DNA from: Tetragonia tetragonoides
Lineage: Eukaryota > Streptophyta > Magnoliopsida > Caryophyllales > Aizoaceae
Length of the DNA stretch: 64,000 nucleotides
Reading direction: 5' to 3'
Assembly (NCBI GenBank): GCA_038025085.1
Contig: CM076154.1
Location: forward strand, 19,478,501 to 19,542,500
Of the stretch, positions 1 to 13,529 are shown piece by piece. Every line of letters begins with the position of its first letter. The first letter of the stretch is position 1. Under the pieces are notes generated by a model. It was not told where the DNA came from. It did no database searches and saw nothing but the letters and a program-made list of their open reading frames with translations. A program made the position numbers and the translations under genes.

Positions 1-2000
1 GGTTTGCAGCATTTAATTTGAGCAAATATGGCTGCAAAAGCTTTTACATATCCTTTATTTGATTTTCTATAATGTTGAGGACTATGTTGAGTTAGGGAAA
101 ACATCTCTAAACGGGTATAGAGCAAACGTCACATCTGAAGACCATAGATGAGTTTAGTTCGGAAAAATAGATTGATTATTCCTTGTCAAAGTTTGTAGAG
201 GATCGAGTTCTGATGCACCTGAGAGACCTCTGCTTTGATTTGCACTTGAGAGTACCTTATTGACAGCTGATGACTATAACCTAGAAAGGAGAAAATATCT
301 GTCTTCCCAAGCTTTGTGTACTTGAGCCATGTTCAGGCCTTGAGGGAAGTGTTGCCAAAGTTGTTTTGATTCTATTCTCTGGAAGTAATAGGGAAGTGCT
401 GATACAGAGGTTGTTACAGTAGATAATGCCTTGTTCAAGACAGGACAGGATTGGATATTGCCCTGAACTGCAAATCCAATTACACAAAAGGCTTTAGAGG
501 CGTTATTGTATCTCTCTTTCAACTGTCTGTATATGCTTTAAGGGAGATTATCTTTTTGGGACTGCGGAGAGACCAAGAAAATATTCATAAATGCATTGCC
601 ACTGGTTCACTTTGAAGACATGCTAGTCTCTTCAATTTTGGAATGTTCTTCAGTGGAACATAAGAATGATGCTAGTGCTTCAATGTTTACCTTGGGAAAT
701 TTCCTGCCTATGTTCATTTACAGTGACATCCTTTCTCTTATACGCGTGAGCGTACAAACGGCTGTAGTTAATGTCTAAGAGGAGTTGGGGGTTCATTACT
801 TCATTTGCACTCTCCTCCCAATCTTAAGTTGTCTTCTCGTGGGCGTTTTCTTGAAAACAGCCAGAAATAAGCACGACAACAATTTTCCATCCATGTAATA
901 TATTTTGTCAGATACTTTTTGAAATCCCTTTCTTCTTTTACATCTGGTGGTTTCATTCTGCATAGCCACACTAGCTCTTCTTTGATGGCATTGTGGATAA
1001 CCTCTGATATCAATGCTCATCTGAATCTTGTCCTTGTTTATCGGGGTCTGTTTTGTTTTTGAGCAGTTTCTCATCTGTTATAGCAAATGCTTTGATTGAC
1101 TAGGTTTGCCTCTTTTTCATCCGCCTATATCCTTGTTGATTACTCTATCCTGTTTTTTTTATGGAACTTGTATGAATTGTAGATTTGTGTATGTTATCAT
1201 AGCTTTCTTTTGCTTCAAATTGCAGATTAACTACTCTCTGGGCTATCAACGACGTCTTTAGCTGCAGGTAAGTGAACCCTATTGTCCCTATGTCGTTTAT
1301 CTGCCAGCTCAGGCCTTCTTTGTCAACAAGAGCCCTGTCTTTGGGGCAGGTGGGGAGGTGCTAAATATACTGTTCAAAAATAGGTTTTTAAATCCTAGAG
1401 CAAGGACTCTCTTGCTTCCTACAATGTTTGCAACATGTAAGTTTTGTTTCGTCGCTTTGAACATTGCTGTTTAAATAAAATTAGCCGTGCAGATCTTCAG
1501 AGCGGATGGAACTGTTGGACGTCGCTTTCCATGGTTGCAGCATAATCATCATGTACAAGAGTAAGATTCCTACTTATCAAGGAAACAAAGAAGTTCAGAA
1601 TCGTCAAGAGGTTGTAATTTGCGGTAGTTGTCTATTTACACAAGCTCAATGGTCTTCGGACTATTTGTCTATTTTACACCCATTTTTAACTTGTATAGTT
1701 GTATACTTGCATTGGTGTGCATTATGTGTTGAAGTCTGAAATCTCTTCAAATCTTTTTTGTGGGTTTTCTGTTTCAGCTTGTGGAAAAATATACCCAAAA
1801 AAACGTATTTGTATTAGCAAGGCGTCCATTTCAGGGGGCTCTGATTTTCCTGTCTCCAGCTTGATGCTTGACATGGAGAAATTGCTTCTCGGTTGTGTCT
1901 GAATTTGAATAAAAGTAAACAGAATTTAACCAAAAGGTGTTTTGTATGCTCATAAACAAGAAATGTATTTTCATGCGAGATTAGAGGTTAGACTATCTTA
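1..2000 (+). other. Unrecognised stretch, possible 3' end of a plus-strand gene
   Basis: No protein family is recognised here. One 42-nt segment (1226-1267) is bounded by a TTGCAG acceptor and a GTAAGT donor, as an internal exon would be. A longer open stretch follows around 1489-1739, and a canonical AATAAA lies at 1908-1913. This would fit the spliced 3' end of a gene starting left of the window and converging on the LRR gene that ends at 2533. The short ORFs show no conserved motif and none is called as a gene. Confidence 0.25.
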
Positions 2001-2532
2001 GGGAGCACTTGCAGGAATTCGATCTGAGGTTGTGTGTTGGAAATTTGGGTCTATGGACCAAAAGTCCCAACAGCCAAAGCAACTTGGTGAGTAGATTGTA
2101 GAAATACTCGGGCCTTTTTCGTCCGCCTCAATTCACCCACATCATTGGCTCATAGAAAACACATGTACATTCAAACATTCTAGCACGAGCATCGTCAATC
2201 AAAACTACCACTACTGAATAATATTTCACACCAGATTGCAAGCAAATTTTAAAGAAAAAACCTGGATCAGGTTAACAAAAACGCGGTCAATAACATTGAA
2301 ACAAACATGAACGTCAAGAGTACAACAATGAGCAACTTATTCTTCTCAATCAACAAACAAAGGCAAATCTCGAATAACTGGCAAAATGCCTGAAAGGGAT
2401 AGGGGACTAACTGAAATCAAACACATCATGAACTTGAATAACTGGCGAAACGCCTTAAGGTGATAGGGGACTGAAAGCAAACAGAGTGCAGCGCACCTTG
2501 GGCTTGTTCGATTGACCAGCAGAACAGGAACC

Positions 2533-5500
2533 TTAAAGTGCTGCAAGAGTGCCCTCACTCCTACTCTTGTGGATTGAGGAGAGACCAGCTCTCAAGCCCT
2601 GGAGCTTGTTGCGCAAGTCAAAGTGATGGTGGTGGCTGGATCTTGTTCCACTGGAACTGGGTGGAACAAGCCCATGTCTCCCTCTAGATTGCTTTGGCAA
2701 GTCAGTCACTGGACCTTTTTGACCATGGGTAGAAGTAACAGATGACCTCTTCAGACTAGTGCCACCATGGCTTCCCCGACGTGAAGACTTGTGATCAGAT
2801 CTAACCCCACGATCAAACTGATGAGCAGAAATACCTAATCGAACTGACCGATCTGAAGAATCTTTCAGTGTGCTGCTTTTTATATGCTGCCGGTTGTAGT
2901 AAGCCAAATGTGGAAGTAGACCCTGTACATATTTCTTCAGTTGCTCATCCCCAACATTCTTCTGGGCCGGATTTCCTTCCAAGCTAATGCCTTGCAAGGA
3001 ATTGTAATTTGCAGCAAGTTGTCCAAGACACTTGGAAGTAGCAATTTTGTTGAACCGCAAATCAAGAACAGACAGCTTTAGAAGTCGGTGAAGACCTTCC
3101 ACCTCACTGATTTTATTTCCGGCGAGGTATAGCTCCTTTAAGGAGGAACATGATGCAAGACCTTCAAAACAAAACGACGGCAGCACGCACATTAGTATTC
3201 ACAATCCACTTGCAAAGAGAACATGGCATAACTTCTTGTCAGCCAATTATACAGGACGAATATGGATTACTATCGATAAAATAACCACAAGGAAGTTGGT
3301 GGCAATGGGTCTGGCGGAGCCTCACCCGCACCCATGTCATCCATGCACCCGTCACCCGCAAAATATTCCACTTGAATCCAATCTACCCATCACCCGAGGG
3401 TGAAACGGGTGGATCCAGTGGCCAACAGGTGATATGTACGAAATAAACCAAAAATAAACTGATTCTTGGTGCGTTTGACATTAATGGATAGCAATCTTGC
3501 TGCTGCTCAAGCAAAACTTCTATTTCCCAGGGACAATAACAACTCAAAAAAAAAACCAGAGACTAAAGATATCTCGTGCTCATAATTAGGAAAAGATAAT
3601 AAATTCCTTTGTGACTAATTCGACACCCTCAAACATCATTGAACCACTAAGAGAAAGAATTCTGCACTAGTTAACTCAGTAAGATTGATAGACATCTCTA
3701 CAGAAATAAAAACCCACAACTTAGCTTACAAAGGAAACTGGTAAACTATAAGGTGGCGGTTACTTGGTAGCAATGGTGAATTGTGATCACCATTTGAGTA
3801 TAGGTGGAATGGGAAAAGGAAGGAGGGTGAGGAGAGAGATAGGAAAAGTGAGATTGATTACATCATCCGTTGTAATCATCTTTACATGGAATGAACAATT
3901 GTGATTACATTGAATGATATAATTAATTTCACTCTTCACACCTCTCTCCTCCTCCTTACTCTTCCACCACACCTTTACTCTATAAAAAGGCCCATTACCT
4001 TGTATCATCATTGCAAAGTAAACAAGACCTAACTATGCATAGGCTAACTTCATTATAAAAGGAAAATGGGTCTACTGACTCACCCAGTAAAAGGTAAACT
4101 GAGGGACCATCTGAATTAGATATATTGAAATATATATAAAAGGAGAAAAATAATAATGCGGATGACTGGTGGCCGTGGTGGGTGAATGGGTTGGGTTCAA
4201 GGAGAATAATGATACCCGATCCACCCGTCACCCGCCTAATCATCCGTTTAGTCGAGTTTTCACTCATATTTTGGGTTGGGTGGGGCGAGTAACCACGGGT
4301 GTGGGTTAAATTGCCAAAGGTCTACTAGAGTTGATGAATTTCTGATACGCAGACACATTTAGGCCTCGTTTACTTGTTTGCAATCAAATGTAATGCAATG
4401 CAATCATTTTGTAGAGTAAATGTGGGGTGAAAAGTGAAGGAGTCGGAGGAGAGAGATGGGAAAAGTGGGGTTGATTACATTATTCAATGTAATCACAATT
4501 GCTCAACTTTCCCCATGTAATGTTGATTACTTTGAATGATGTAATCAACATCACTTTTCCCATCTCCTTCCTCCCCCTCCTTCATTTTCCACCCTATATA
4601 ATGATTGCATTGCAAGCATTTGATTACAAGCAAGTAGACACCGCCTTAGTTCAAATGCTCATGCAATCATTAGATACACTAAAAAGATAACAGCAAAGTT
4701 ATTGATTTCCTTCCCAGGGTAGGAGCTAGCACTCCACAATATAACCAAGGTAAGAAATTATCCCTCTTCTTTGGTAGCTTGTCAGGAATAAAGAGAGACA
4801 AATTGTGAATGAGGGAATGACAGGAGGGAGGCAAAGCCTTTCATGATCAAATTATTTATATATAGCAAAAACATGGGCCCAAAAACATGGGCAAAGCAAT
4901 TATTTCTTGGCTCTGAATACTTGAGCAATAGAAGCTGACAGCTGAAATCACATAATTTATTTATTTTAACCCCAAAATAACACTCTATTGAAGCTTAAGC
5001 CAATAGGCTGAAGCAATACCGCTACGAAATACCAATAGAGGTCCTTTTCCTCGATTTCCTCTCCATGGGTGCAGTACGCTGGTCAAAACAAGCATGTTTG
5101 GGCTGCATACTTGATTAGTAAGTAAGCTGGACAATATTTTCTCACATCTACTCATCTTCGAGGGTGAGATAAAAATATTAGTATTATGGAAGCATGCAAG
5201 ATTTAGCCTCCTCTAATCACCTTGAACACACACACCCCCCCCCCCTCCTCTCTTTCTCCATAGTCCATCTTTATACAAATGACGGATCCCAAACATCTGC
5301 CTCCCACTTAGCTTACCTCTCCCTCCTCTGATTTCTTATCCAGACATGGTTTCAGGAGGGTTTTTTTGTTCAGAGTTTCTTCCTCTGTGTATGTGTGCTT
5401 TTAGGAGTGGCGGCACAGAAAACATAAGATGCTCTGGAAAAAATAGCCGCGAAAATAATGCAGTATGTCGAAGCATAAATGAAACCGAGTCTTACCATGT

Positions 5501-7216
5501 CCAATTCTGGATATCTTGTTATAGCTTAGGTCCAATAGACGGAGTCTTGTAAGTTCTTTTAAGCCTTCAATTGTTGATATTTTGTTTTTTGATAAATTCA
5601 ACATATGCAGCCCTCGAGGAAGAGCACCAGCAGTTATTCTCACTGCAATATATGTCAAGAAAGAAATCACTTAAAATTAAATTAGCACAGTAGATGGATA
5701 TCTAAATAGCAAGTCAAAGCAAAGGAAAAAGACACGCTCATGAATAACAATTAGAAAGGGACATCTAAAATAAAGAGGAGCTGTTGTTTACAAACCTATG
5801 GAATTCCCAGATAGATTTAGAGCCTTTAAGCTAACAAAGGCACTGAGAAGCGGAATTACAGCCAAACCATGATTTGCTAGCTGAGCAGTGGTAGCAGCAG
5901 CATTCAGAGAGGTTATGTATCTTTTAGCTGCCTCCATACTAGGATTTAACTTGGTGACCTCCTTCGCAGCATCCAGGCCATCCAAGAATTTTGAACCTCT
6001 CTTTAGGTCATTATTATAGGAATCAGCTATTTCACTGGTCTCATCGACAGGGCTACAGTGCTGAAGATCAACAACCCAATCCTCGATACGTTTGATCTTG
6101 AAATCCGTATTTGGAAAGTGATCCCAATTGCGAGATGAGGACTCGCCCTGGTCAAGTTTCATCATCCCTGTCTCATTATATTCTGGTACTATCCAGTCTT
6201 TGCTCGAACAAGCATAGTTACAAGAATCATAATTGTCCAGAAGACTATTTTCTCCCTCAAACTTCTCAGACTTGCGACATCTATGATCCTTGTTTACTTC
6301 AGTGATTTCTGGAGCATTGGCACCAGGAGATGAATCAGGAGATGAAGCATCCCCCTTCTTGATGGCCAACACACTCAGGTCCTCAAACGATCTTTTTCCA
6401 ATATGAGGAGAAAGTCCAGGAGAGTTCGGAGAAGTAGAATCAAAATTGGGCATGGAGTACGATTTTGAAATCATAGGAGGAGCAGGAGTTTCCTGGCCAC
6501 CATTATTAACCGTATGCTTGGTATGTAATGGAACTTCAGAATCATCATCACCTTCCTTTTCCAAACACAGTGGGTCACCATCAGAGAAGCCCGACTCATG
6601 GTTCACCAGATCAGAACTTAAATGCGGAGACAGACACAGGTGAACTGCTTTATCCTGGTCAGACAGGGTGGTTGAGCTCTTTAGATCATTTGGTGCCGAC
6701 ATTTCAGTGATCTCCTTGCAATCATGAGACCCATTACTAGAATATCCCTGATCTGTACAGTCATCACCAATAATTCTTCCTTTCTGATCTAGTTCACATC
6801 CTGCAGAGAGACTTCTTCTAAAATTTCCCATCTCAAAGAGCACAGTTTCTGTGTTGCTCTCAGCATGATACTCACAGTTTAGCTCTCCAGATTTCCATCC
6901 ACGCAAGGGTAATGTAACATGCTCTGTATCATTGTTCAAACTACTAGCCTCATTATCCACCAAAGGCAATTTGTGTATGGTAGTAGAATCAATCAAGTTT
7001 GCTGATGCATTATTTTGGAAGCCAACTTGCAGCATCTTAATCTTTGTGTCAAATGAAGACTGCGCAGATTTCTGGAAAAAATAGTAGAGGGTTATAACCA
7101 AAGTGATACAAATTATCAACGGACTTAACTTCCGCAAAAATAAATAGAATGACTTCAAAACTTACCTTTTGCTTTTGACTTTGAGGATGGCCATAAAAGC
7201 ACGAGAAACGACCCAT
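2533..7216 (-). CDS. SDS22-type leucine-rich repeat protein, four coding exons, 700 aa
   Basis: Exons on the minus strand are 7216-7166, 7071-5796, 5642-5496 and 3161-2533. All junctions are GT-AG and all phases agree, giving 2103 nt including the stop. The first exon codes for 17 residues starting MGRFSCF. A long Ser/Asp-rich, probably disordered region fills most of the protein. About five SDS22-like LRRs of the LxxLxLxxNxI type lie near residues 420-560 and run cleanly across both downstream splice junctions. The C-terminus is basic and Ser-rich with a short His run. The N-terminus and layout resemble the plant family often annotated as outer arm dynein light chain 1 (Arabidopsis At1g78230 type). 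Flowering plants lack motile cilia, so that name reflects only LRR similarity. The role is unknown; a scaffold or phosphatase-regulatory function is inferred from SDS22-like repeats. The last intron (5495-3162, 2334 bp) carries MITEs. Confidence 0.88.
3301..4315. repeat. Possible hAT-like element with CACCCG-rich ends
   Basis: Both ends of this stretch are rich in CACCCG/CGGGTG motifs and finish in a short TGGCAAT-type inverted end (near 3299 and 4316). The middle contains the MITE at 3752-4029. No clear target duplication was found, so the boundaries are provisional. Confidence 0.25.
3752..4029. mobile_element. Tourist-like palindromic MITE, diverged copy
   Basis: This 278-bp foldback element is flanked by TAA on both sides (3749-3751 and 4030-4032). 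It starts GGTGGCGGTTACTTGG and ends with the inverted counterpart AAGTAAACAAGACC. The centre holds the inverted TGATTACAT/ATGTAATC-type segments also present in the copy at 4362. A TTA/TAA duplication is typical of PIF/Harbinger (Tourist-like) MITEs. It lies in the last intron of the LRR gene. Confidence 0.65.
4362..4645. mobile_element. Tourist-like palindromic MITE, well-preserved copy
   Basis: This 284-bp element is flanked by TTA on both sides (4359-4361 and 4646-4648). Its terminal inverted repeats begin GGCCTCGTTTACTTG on the left and end CAAGTAGACACCGCC on the right. The two halves are near-complementary along almost the whole length, so it can fold into one long hairpin. It is closely similar to the split copy at 59453-62137. 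Confidence 0.8.
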
Positions 7217-9780
7217 TTTAGAATACTGGCAGCACGGAGCAGAATTCACTCAAATAAGCTATCACTACTTCACATAGAGGGCAATGTAGATTTCGCTATT
7301 TGGAATAGTATATTTAATTAACTCCAAAAGACTTCCACTACTACACTTCCTGAAAGGTACTCAACAGGCGGTGATCTTAGCCGTAATCGACAGACAAGCC
7401 CTCTGAAATACGGCACAATCTCCAAACATGTGATGATCTTGATCTTCGCAGGACACACAGCCCAATCACCCGGTCATTGGTACCCCACACCCGATTAGAG
7501 GTGCGAGAAAGCTTTGACTGGTTTGCAGCTGCCAGAGTGATTGAGAATCTTTGCCAAGCCGGAAAGCTGAATCCGAAGAAAATATAAGAGACAAAAACCT
7601 GAAAAACCAGAGAAGAGTAGAGACCTAAGTAATCATGAAAATTAAACAGTCAACATCAAATGTACTACAATATCTCTCCTGCGTTAAACAGCACGAAAAT
7701 GCAATTTGTTTAAATCTCAAGTATGAAAACAATATTTCCTCTCCTAACTGGCTCTACACCTGCCCCTAAGTAAGGTAGATGATTTGATTATTCAAAAGAA
7801 ATAAACAATTTTCATCCTTAATATGAATGGTTTATGCAAAAGGCACTTTTAGTGGTGATCTAATGTACATGTTTGGCCTAGTTTCTAGAATTTGAGTGTG
7901 TCCTGCTCACTTCCCTTCCCTTCACCTCCCCCCCCCCCAACCCCCCCGCTTCCCTATGTCCTCCCTTCCTCTTCACTTCGTCCTCCCCCATGAGTTTCTA
8001 AGAAACCAAAATGGGAATTATAGCCCTATTTTGGTTTCTCAAATACTCATGGGGAGAAGTAAGTGAATCAGGCATGTGAGATGGATGTGAAAGGAATAAA
8101 GTGACAATCCTTGAAACAAGGTCAAACATGCCCTTAACATCCTATTCATGCCTTGTCAAAAATCAAGACGCGGCAAAAGAGCAATTCAAAAAGAAGAAAG
8201 GCAAGCATAGCGATAACTAAAGGCCCTTCCATGTTGACTTATGTAGCTAAAATAGTGAAACCTTCAACTAAGTGCTCTCTCACTAATCTACAACCATCAA
8301 ACTGTTCATTTAGAGTTTGTTTAGAAGGTTTCAGGGAAAGGGAAGTGGAGGGAGGGGAGTTAGTTTAACATGTTTGGCAATTTTCCCTCCCCTCCTGGCC
8401 TCATTTCTCCACCATTTTTGGGGAAACAAAATTGACTTAATGATGTGAGATATTCTGCTCCATTCACCCCCCCTCACCCTTTTCTTAAAAACTCACAAAC
8501 AATGGGACTTTTTTTTTTAATTCCCCTTCATTCTCCTCCCTTCCCCTCCATTCTCCAACTCCCAAACACACTGCTAGGTCCTAACTGGTTACCGTAGGAT
8601 AAAAACTATGTTTTCTTAGCATAGCTCACCAGTCAATTGGCACCTAACTAAGGCTCTGTTTGGGATTACTATTCTACCACCATGATCCATAAGGGGTCAA
8701 CTATCCGCTATCCGTTAATTGCCAAACAAGGCCTTTGAGGTCCCAACAACCCAACATGGAGAAACCGCTCTTCTTTATATTTCAAAGCAGAATAGAGTTG
8801 TTCTCTTCTAACGAACTTATCGAGCATCCCAAACATGTTCACTCAATACAAAAGCTTTAAGCACTATAGTAAGACATCTTTTTGTTTCTTTATGGTCTCT
8901 TCAGAAAACACGGCCCCTTTAAATAATCAATTACTAACTTTTTGCAGACAGCATTCAGACCCAATTTCTATATAATCAAAACAGTGAGCTAGTGGAGGCA
9001 AAATCACTTTGAGAATTGATATTAAAAAGAGCCTTTATCTAGCGGACAATAATTTATTTACCAATATTTTCACATCTTAGAAAAGGTATTCTACATCCAA
9101 AAGTTCACAATAATATTACCTAAATTGCTTTACACAATCCATATTAATATAATTCATGAGTAATATAGCCAATTAGCTACCACATATATGAATATATTAG
9201 CTAGCTGAAAAACCCAGAAATCTTATTCATCAAAACAGAATTGCACCTCAAGAATAAAATTAAAATCCCACATTACCCAGCTAAAAAGAATGTAGGGACA
9301 AAAGCAAAATAGAACAATTACCCATGAGCCATGAAATTCTATTCAAATCTTAATAAACAAACACCTCATCCAGTAGTTTATACTCCATCAAATTTACAAA
9401 ACAAAATCAATTGCAAAAGATAAATAGCAATAGAGATTAAACCTGTGCACAGCCAGATTGTGATCCTGGAAATCCAAGCTTAGAGAGAAAGAGAAATTAA
9501 TCCCTCCCTTGCGTAGAGACAACGCGAACAATCTCTTTCTTCAAAGTTTTGCACTTTTTTTTTTGTTTTATAATTTTTTAGTTTTCTTTTTTTCTTTTCA
9601 TTTGCAATAACTCGATCAAAGAAATACCAGAAAGTGCAGAACCATAAGAACAACGATAACAACGAAGATGAAGAGAGAGAAAAGGAAAAGAGGGGTTGGT
9701 CCAGGGAGGCGGGAGGAGAGAGAAAGGAAATAAAATCAAGGTGAAGGGTTAACGCGTGGCCAACGGTTATAACTTATAAG
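7217..9780 (-). promoter_or_regulatory. 5' UTR with leader intron and probable promoter of the LRR gene
   Basis: Reading the minus strand, a CT-rich leader exon (about 9750-9443) ends in CACAG followed by a GT donor at 9442. A TTTTTCAG acceptor lies at 7600-7599, and the second leader exon runs from 7598 into the ATG at 7216. This implies a leader intron of about 1.84 kb. A TATA-like TTATAAGT lies near 9770. The leader assignment is inferred from splice signals and has no coding support. Confidence 0.5.
7865..8740. repeat. Cluster of small foldback repeats in the LRR leader intron
   Basis: Three short segments have inverted ends containing GTTTGG/CCAAAC: about 7865-8115, 8310-8572 and 8652-8735. 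The smallest runs from GGCTCTGTTTGGG to CCAAACAAGGCC. They look like MITEs, but no target duplications were established. Poly-C and poly-T tracts are also present. Confidence 0.35.
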
Positions 9781-12392
9781 TGAAAGATCACAGATTTTTT
9801 TTTATTTTTATTATTTTAAAAGATATTCACTTTTTCAAAAAAAGGTCCAATTTTTTTGATTTTTAGTGGCTGAAGTACCTCGTCCTCTTATAAGTCGAAT
9901 CAAATCTTGTTGATTTAGGTGCGGTTTGTCCACAATTGAATATTTGTTGAGTTTGTTCTATTCAAGGAAAATTCGCGGTTGTGCGGTGTTATGTCGCATT
10001 TTGCCTCATTTTGCCACGGCACTTCGGTGTTTTCCGACCCCAAGTAAACAACCAAATGGGCAGGGGATGTGCGTTGCAAAACAAAAGGGTAGGGAATGTA
10101 GACAGTAGTTCTATACTTCTATCTAATGGGTTGGTCGGTTCGGATTCAGTTTGGATATTTTTGTAGCGGCTTAAATTATAAGAGAATAAAGATTTGATGG
10201 ATCTGCGTTTGGGCATTTTGATTGGATTTCGATGATAATTTCTTAATTTATTAAAAACGCGGGATTGTTTACGTAATTCGCCCGTCAATCCCTCTTTTAC
10301 TTTTCTCACGCTCTGTGGCGTTTCTCAAATGAAACATGGAACATTACTTTCTCTTTGTTCTCACACTTTCATGGATTCCAATAGCTTTTTTCAAGTCCAG
10401 AAAAATTGAGGAGGTTTCACGGTCTTCATGAGAGAGAAAATAAAACCTATTGGGGGAGTAGGTTTGGCGTTGATTGGGTGGTGGTTAGGAAGGGAGGCGA
10501 GTGTACCTGAGTTGCAGAGGAGAGAGTGGGTGGTGTTGTGTGGGGGTAATGGGGTGGCGACGGGTCGTAGGTTTTTCGTTATTTTTTCACAGTGGTACGA
10601 AGATGATGATGAATATCTTTTCTCTTTTTTCTTCCTTTTTTGTAAAGTAACTTTGGTACAGTGACAAGGACATCAATACGACATTAGAAGTTCATAACTA
10701 ATATATTGTAGGTTGATAAACAACATTCTTTTGTTTTTTTAAACTCAAACTTTGGGGATGGGGGCAATGTGAATCGAACATTGGTCTTTGCCAAGAAATG
10801 TGGAGGAGTTACTACTCTTCAACCCAATTCTCTCATAAACAATATTTTTATAGTTCATAACCAATAAACGAATAGTTCATAACTTGTATATTGTTCCAGT
10901 ACTAGAACTAGAATCAATTTGAGATAGGCGGTTGAAATATGTAAACGGCTTCAATTTTTTACTCCAAAAACAGAAAGTAATACAACCGGATCCAATTTCT
11001 ATTCCTAGATTTTTGGTTTTGGGTGTTATTTTGATTTGTCCACTATTGAATAAGCTAAGAAAATAAAACACTTACATCTTTTTTCATGTCCCTTTGCTTC
11101 TTCAATCACTCAACTTCTCCTCATTCCCAACTAGGCTTGACTCAATTTGCATTGATAAAATATTTGATTCCGAAATAAAGGACAAGATTCATATAGTAGA
11201 GAGACCCTCCCCCTCCCCCGTGTGCAATAGTAGGGGCATGAAACCAAGGAGTTTGCATAGGTCTGACCCTTGCTTGTGGTGTCCAACTTAGAGTCCCTTT
11301 TTTATTTTATTTTGTTTTTTAATTTGTCACATGTAGAAATACTGGTCAAGTTATATATTGTGCAACTATGACATAACATTGCTTCCTTACCATAGTGGTT
11401 GGTAGGAGAAATGGAAGCCTTTATTTAAGGCTATGATGCGGGATCATGCCTGCACCTCAACACTTTAGGTTGTTTTTTTCACCACTTTTTTTTTACCAAC
11501 TTTTCTCCAATTCTCATGCATTAAATACTTTAACACCGACACGACATCTATTCTATTAAATATTGATCGTATTCCACCCAGATACCCAATCTTTTACAAG
11601 CTTTCTTATTCTAAAAACTAAAATTATAAACCCTAAGAATTAAATCCATTATCCCACTTCAAACTTAAAAGAGAGAGAAAACACGAAAATAACATATGCA
11701 TTCACTTAAGCCTAATGTCAGAACTAACAACTGATGACATGCTTAATCGGCACCAGAAGCTTCAATTATTATATTAAAAGGACGCCAAGGCAGAGTGCAA
11801 GTACCAGAGAAACGAGCCAACATATGGTATATTTAATGACACCAATTAGACAATTTGGTATATTTGAATTGCAAAGCGTCCTTAAGGTATAAAAAAAACG
11901 ATAAAAGTGCTGATTCACCTAGAAAATCTGGTTCTATGGAATCTTAGTTAAAAAAAACCCAATTTTTGGCCTATTTTAATTACTTTCGTGGTTTTATTAC
12001 TTTTTTGGCCTATTTCTTCTGTTTTTTCGTTTCTTTCCTTTTATTTGCTTTTCTTCCTTGTTGACTTTAATTCCTTTCCAACTAAGTCGCGCCTTCCCCT
12101 ACATGCGATTATCCCCCTTTTCAAAGCCCCTGAAAGTTAGGATTAGAGTTTATATAACACAAAAGGGGTTTTATACGAAACGAAGAAATTGGCAAAATTG
12201 GTTTGATTTCGTGGTAAATTCACTTCAATCTTCTGCGTTACAAGTATAATCGAGTAACATTTTTTATGTAAATGTCGCCAGAACAGCCAGTTCTTCACGC
12301 GATCAGAGTGGAGCTAGCAGTTTGTTAAGTAAATTTATTTTTGTGATTAAAATGTAAATAATAGTCTGTTAATGGTTCAATTTGGTTTGTAG
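9781..12392. other. Intergenic DNA without a recognised gene
   Basis: The stretch is AT-rich with short ORFs that show no conserved motifs. A segment at about 11290-11440 recurs at 14330-14490, so it belongs to the GRF-associated unit described below. An ATG at 12272 opens a 17-codon frame that may be a leading exon of the GRF ORF, but no good donor follows it. Confidence 0.4.
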
Positions 12393-12822
12393 ATGAAGAG
12401 GGCAGCGGGTTTGAACAATCTCCCATGTATAAGAAGTGGAACGAAGCTGTAAGAAGGTCACGGTTCATGAGGTGTAAGTGTAGGTTGGTTTGTGACTATC
12501 TGACATCTTTTACTGATAAAAATCCAAAGAGGAGGTTTTTTTTGTTGCCCTCGTCACAAAAATAAGAAAGGTTGTGGGATGTGGGATGTGGGAATGGATT
12601 GATCATGAATTGTGCCAAGTTATTGCTCAATTGCTTTCATTGATTAAAGAACAACTACTAGATATGAGGGATAGTATCTATGTGAAGGAATCTCTGGTTG
12701 GTGGCTATGAAACTCAACTGAGAAGATGCAATGAACAGATTACTGAACTGCAAGATGAGCTGGAGGTTGCTAAAAGAGATATGATGCAGTTTTGGAGGAG
12801 ATCAGTAGGATTAAATCTGTGA
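12393..12822 (+). pseudogene. GRF-type zinc-finger / coiled-coil protein remnant, frameshifted
   Basis: Behind a TTTGTAG acceptor the frame encodes a GRF zinc-finger-like module. CKC is followed by TSFTDKNPKRRFF, then a second Cys pair and CGMWEWIDHE further on. About 60 residues follow that are predicted to form a coiled coil (heptad-like Leu, Ile and Glu from LLSLIKEQL to ELEVAKRD). Two lesions break the frame: a one-base gain in a T run near 12537-12545 and a 7-nt tandem duplication of GGATGTG near 12573-12590. GRF fingers bind single-stranded nucleic acid in other proteins. Small plant GRF/coiled-coil ORFs are often seen near DNA transposons, which fits the MULE and duplication context here. 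It is not functional as it stands. Confidence 0.65.
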
Positions 12823-12837
12823 AGGCAAATGTGAAAG

Positions 12838-13075
12838 GTTGGTGGGAGGGTAGTGTCTGTGTTAGGTGTTGTTGTTGCTGTAATTGTTGTTTTGGTCATA
12901 TGTAAAGTGGTAGGATTTGTGTGGGCAATTGAAGGACCTGTATTTGGCTCATGACCTATGGCAAATGTATTTTGGTAATGTAATGGCTTCTCTGTTTTTT
13001 GTTTTTTTTTTTTTTTTTGCCATGATATGGCATATGTATTTTGGTGAAATTGTTCAATGAATTGTAACCAGAATC
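12838..13075 (+). repeat. 3' flank of the GRF unit, duplicated at 14488-14810
   Basis: The sequence from GGTTGGTGGGAGGGTA to AATGAATTGTAA recurs with many small differences at 14488-14810. It contains TTTTGGTAATGTAATGGCTTC and a long T run, and is probably the 3' UTR or terminal part of a mobile unit. Confidence 0.6.
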
Positions 13076-13244
13076 AATCAATATCAAATAAACAACCATT
13101 TTTTCTTATACATAAAGTGCAGCTTCTCAACACAAATTGTCATTATTTGATTGATAGACCATAAATAGGGGGAAAAAATGAGTATTCTGAATTTCTGATT
13201 CATCTCATATGATATATTTGAGAATAAATAAAATTGTTCTTGTA

Positions 13245-13398
13245 CTCACTAATGACATTGGCACTCAAACAGATAAACAGAATTGGTACTACACTCAAAG
13301 AGAGGTGAACAAATGGTTGTCTGTGGTCTATGAGCATAGCTCACTAATGGCATTTGCACCCAAACAGATAAATAGAATTGGTACTACACTCAAAGAGA
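13245..13398 (+). repeat. Tandem duplication, 95-bp period, about 1.6 copies
   Basis: Segments starting CTCACTAATG at 13245 and 13340 share about 60 bp containing CAAACAGATAAA and AATTGGTACTACACTC with a few substitutions. The two repeated parts are separated by unique sequence. Confidence 0.75.
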
Positions 13399-13529
13399 GC
13401 AAGCAACTTCAGTAACCTAGACCAGATGGCCTTCCTCGGATCACAACTCAAACAGATAAATAAATAAAAATGAATAAAGTCAAGTCAAAATTTCGATAGA
13501 GTTTCCTTTGTAAATAGACATCCCAAGTA

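Noticed and set aside
5346..5552. Plus-strand ORF at the third LRR exon
   Set aside because: Shadow of the minus-strand LRR exon, which has intact LRR motifs and splice sites.
9989..10309. 106-codon minus-strand ORF
   Set aside because: No motif, low-quality composition and no splice or promoter context.
13245..13398. Possible CRISPR-like direct repeats
   Set aside because: Only two imperfect copies of about 60 bp in a plant genome; an ordinary tandem duplication.
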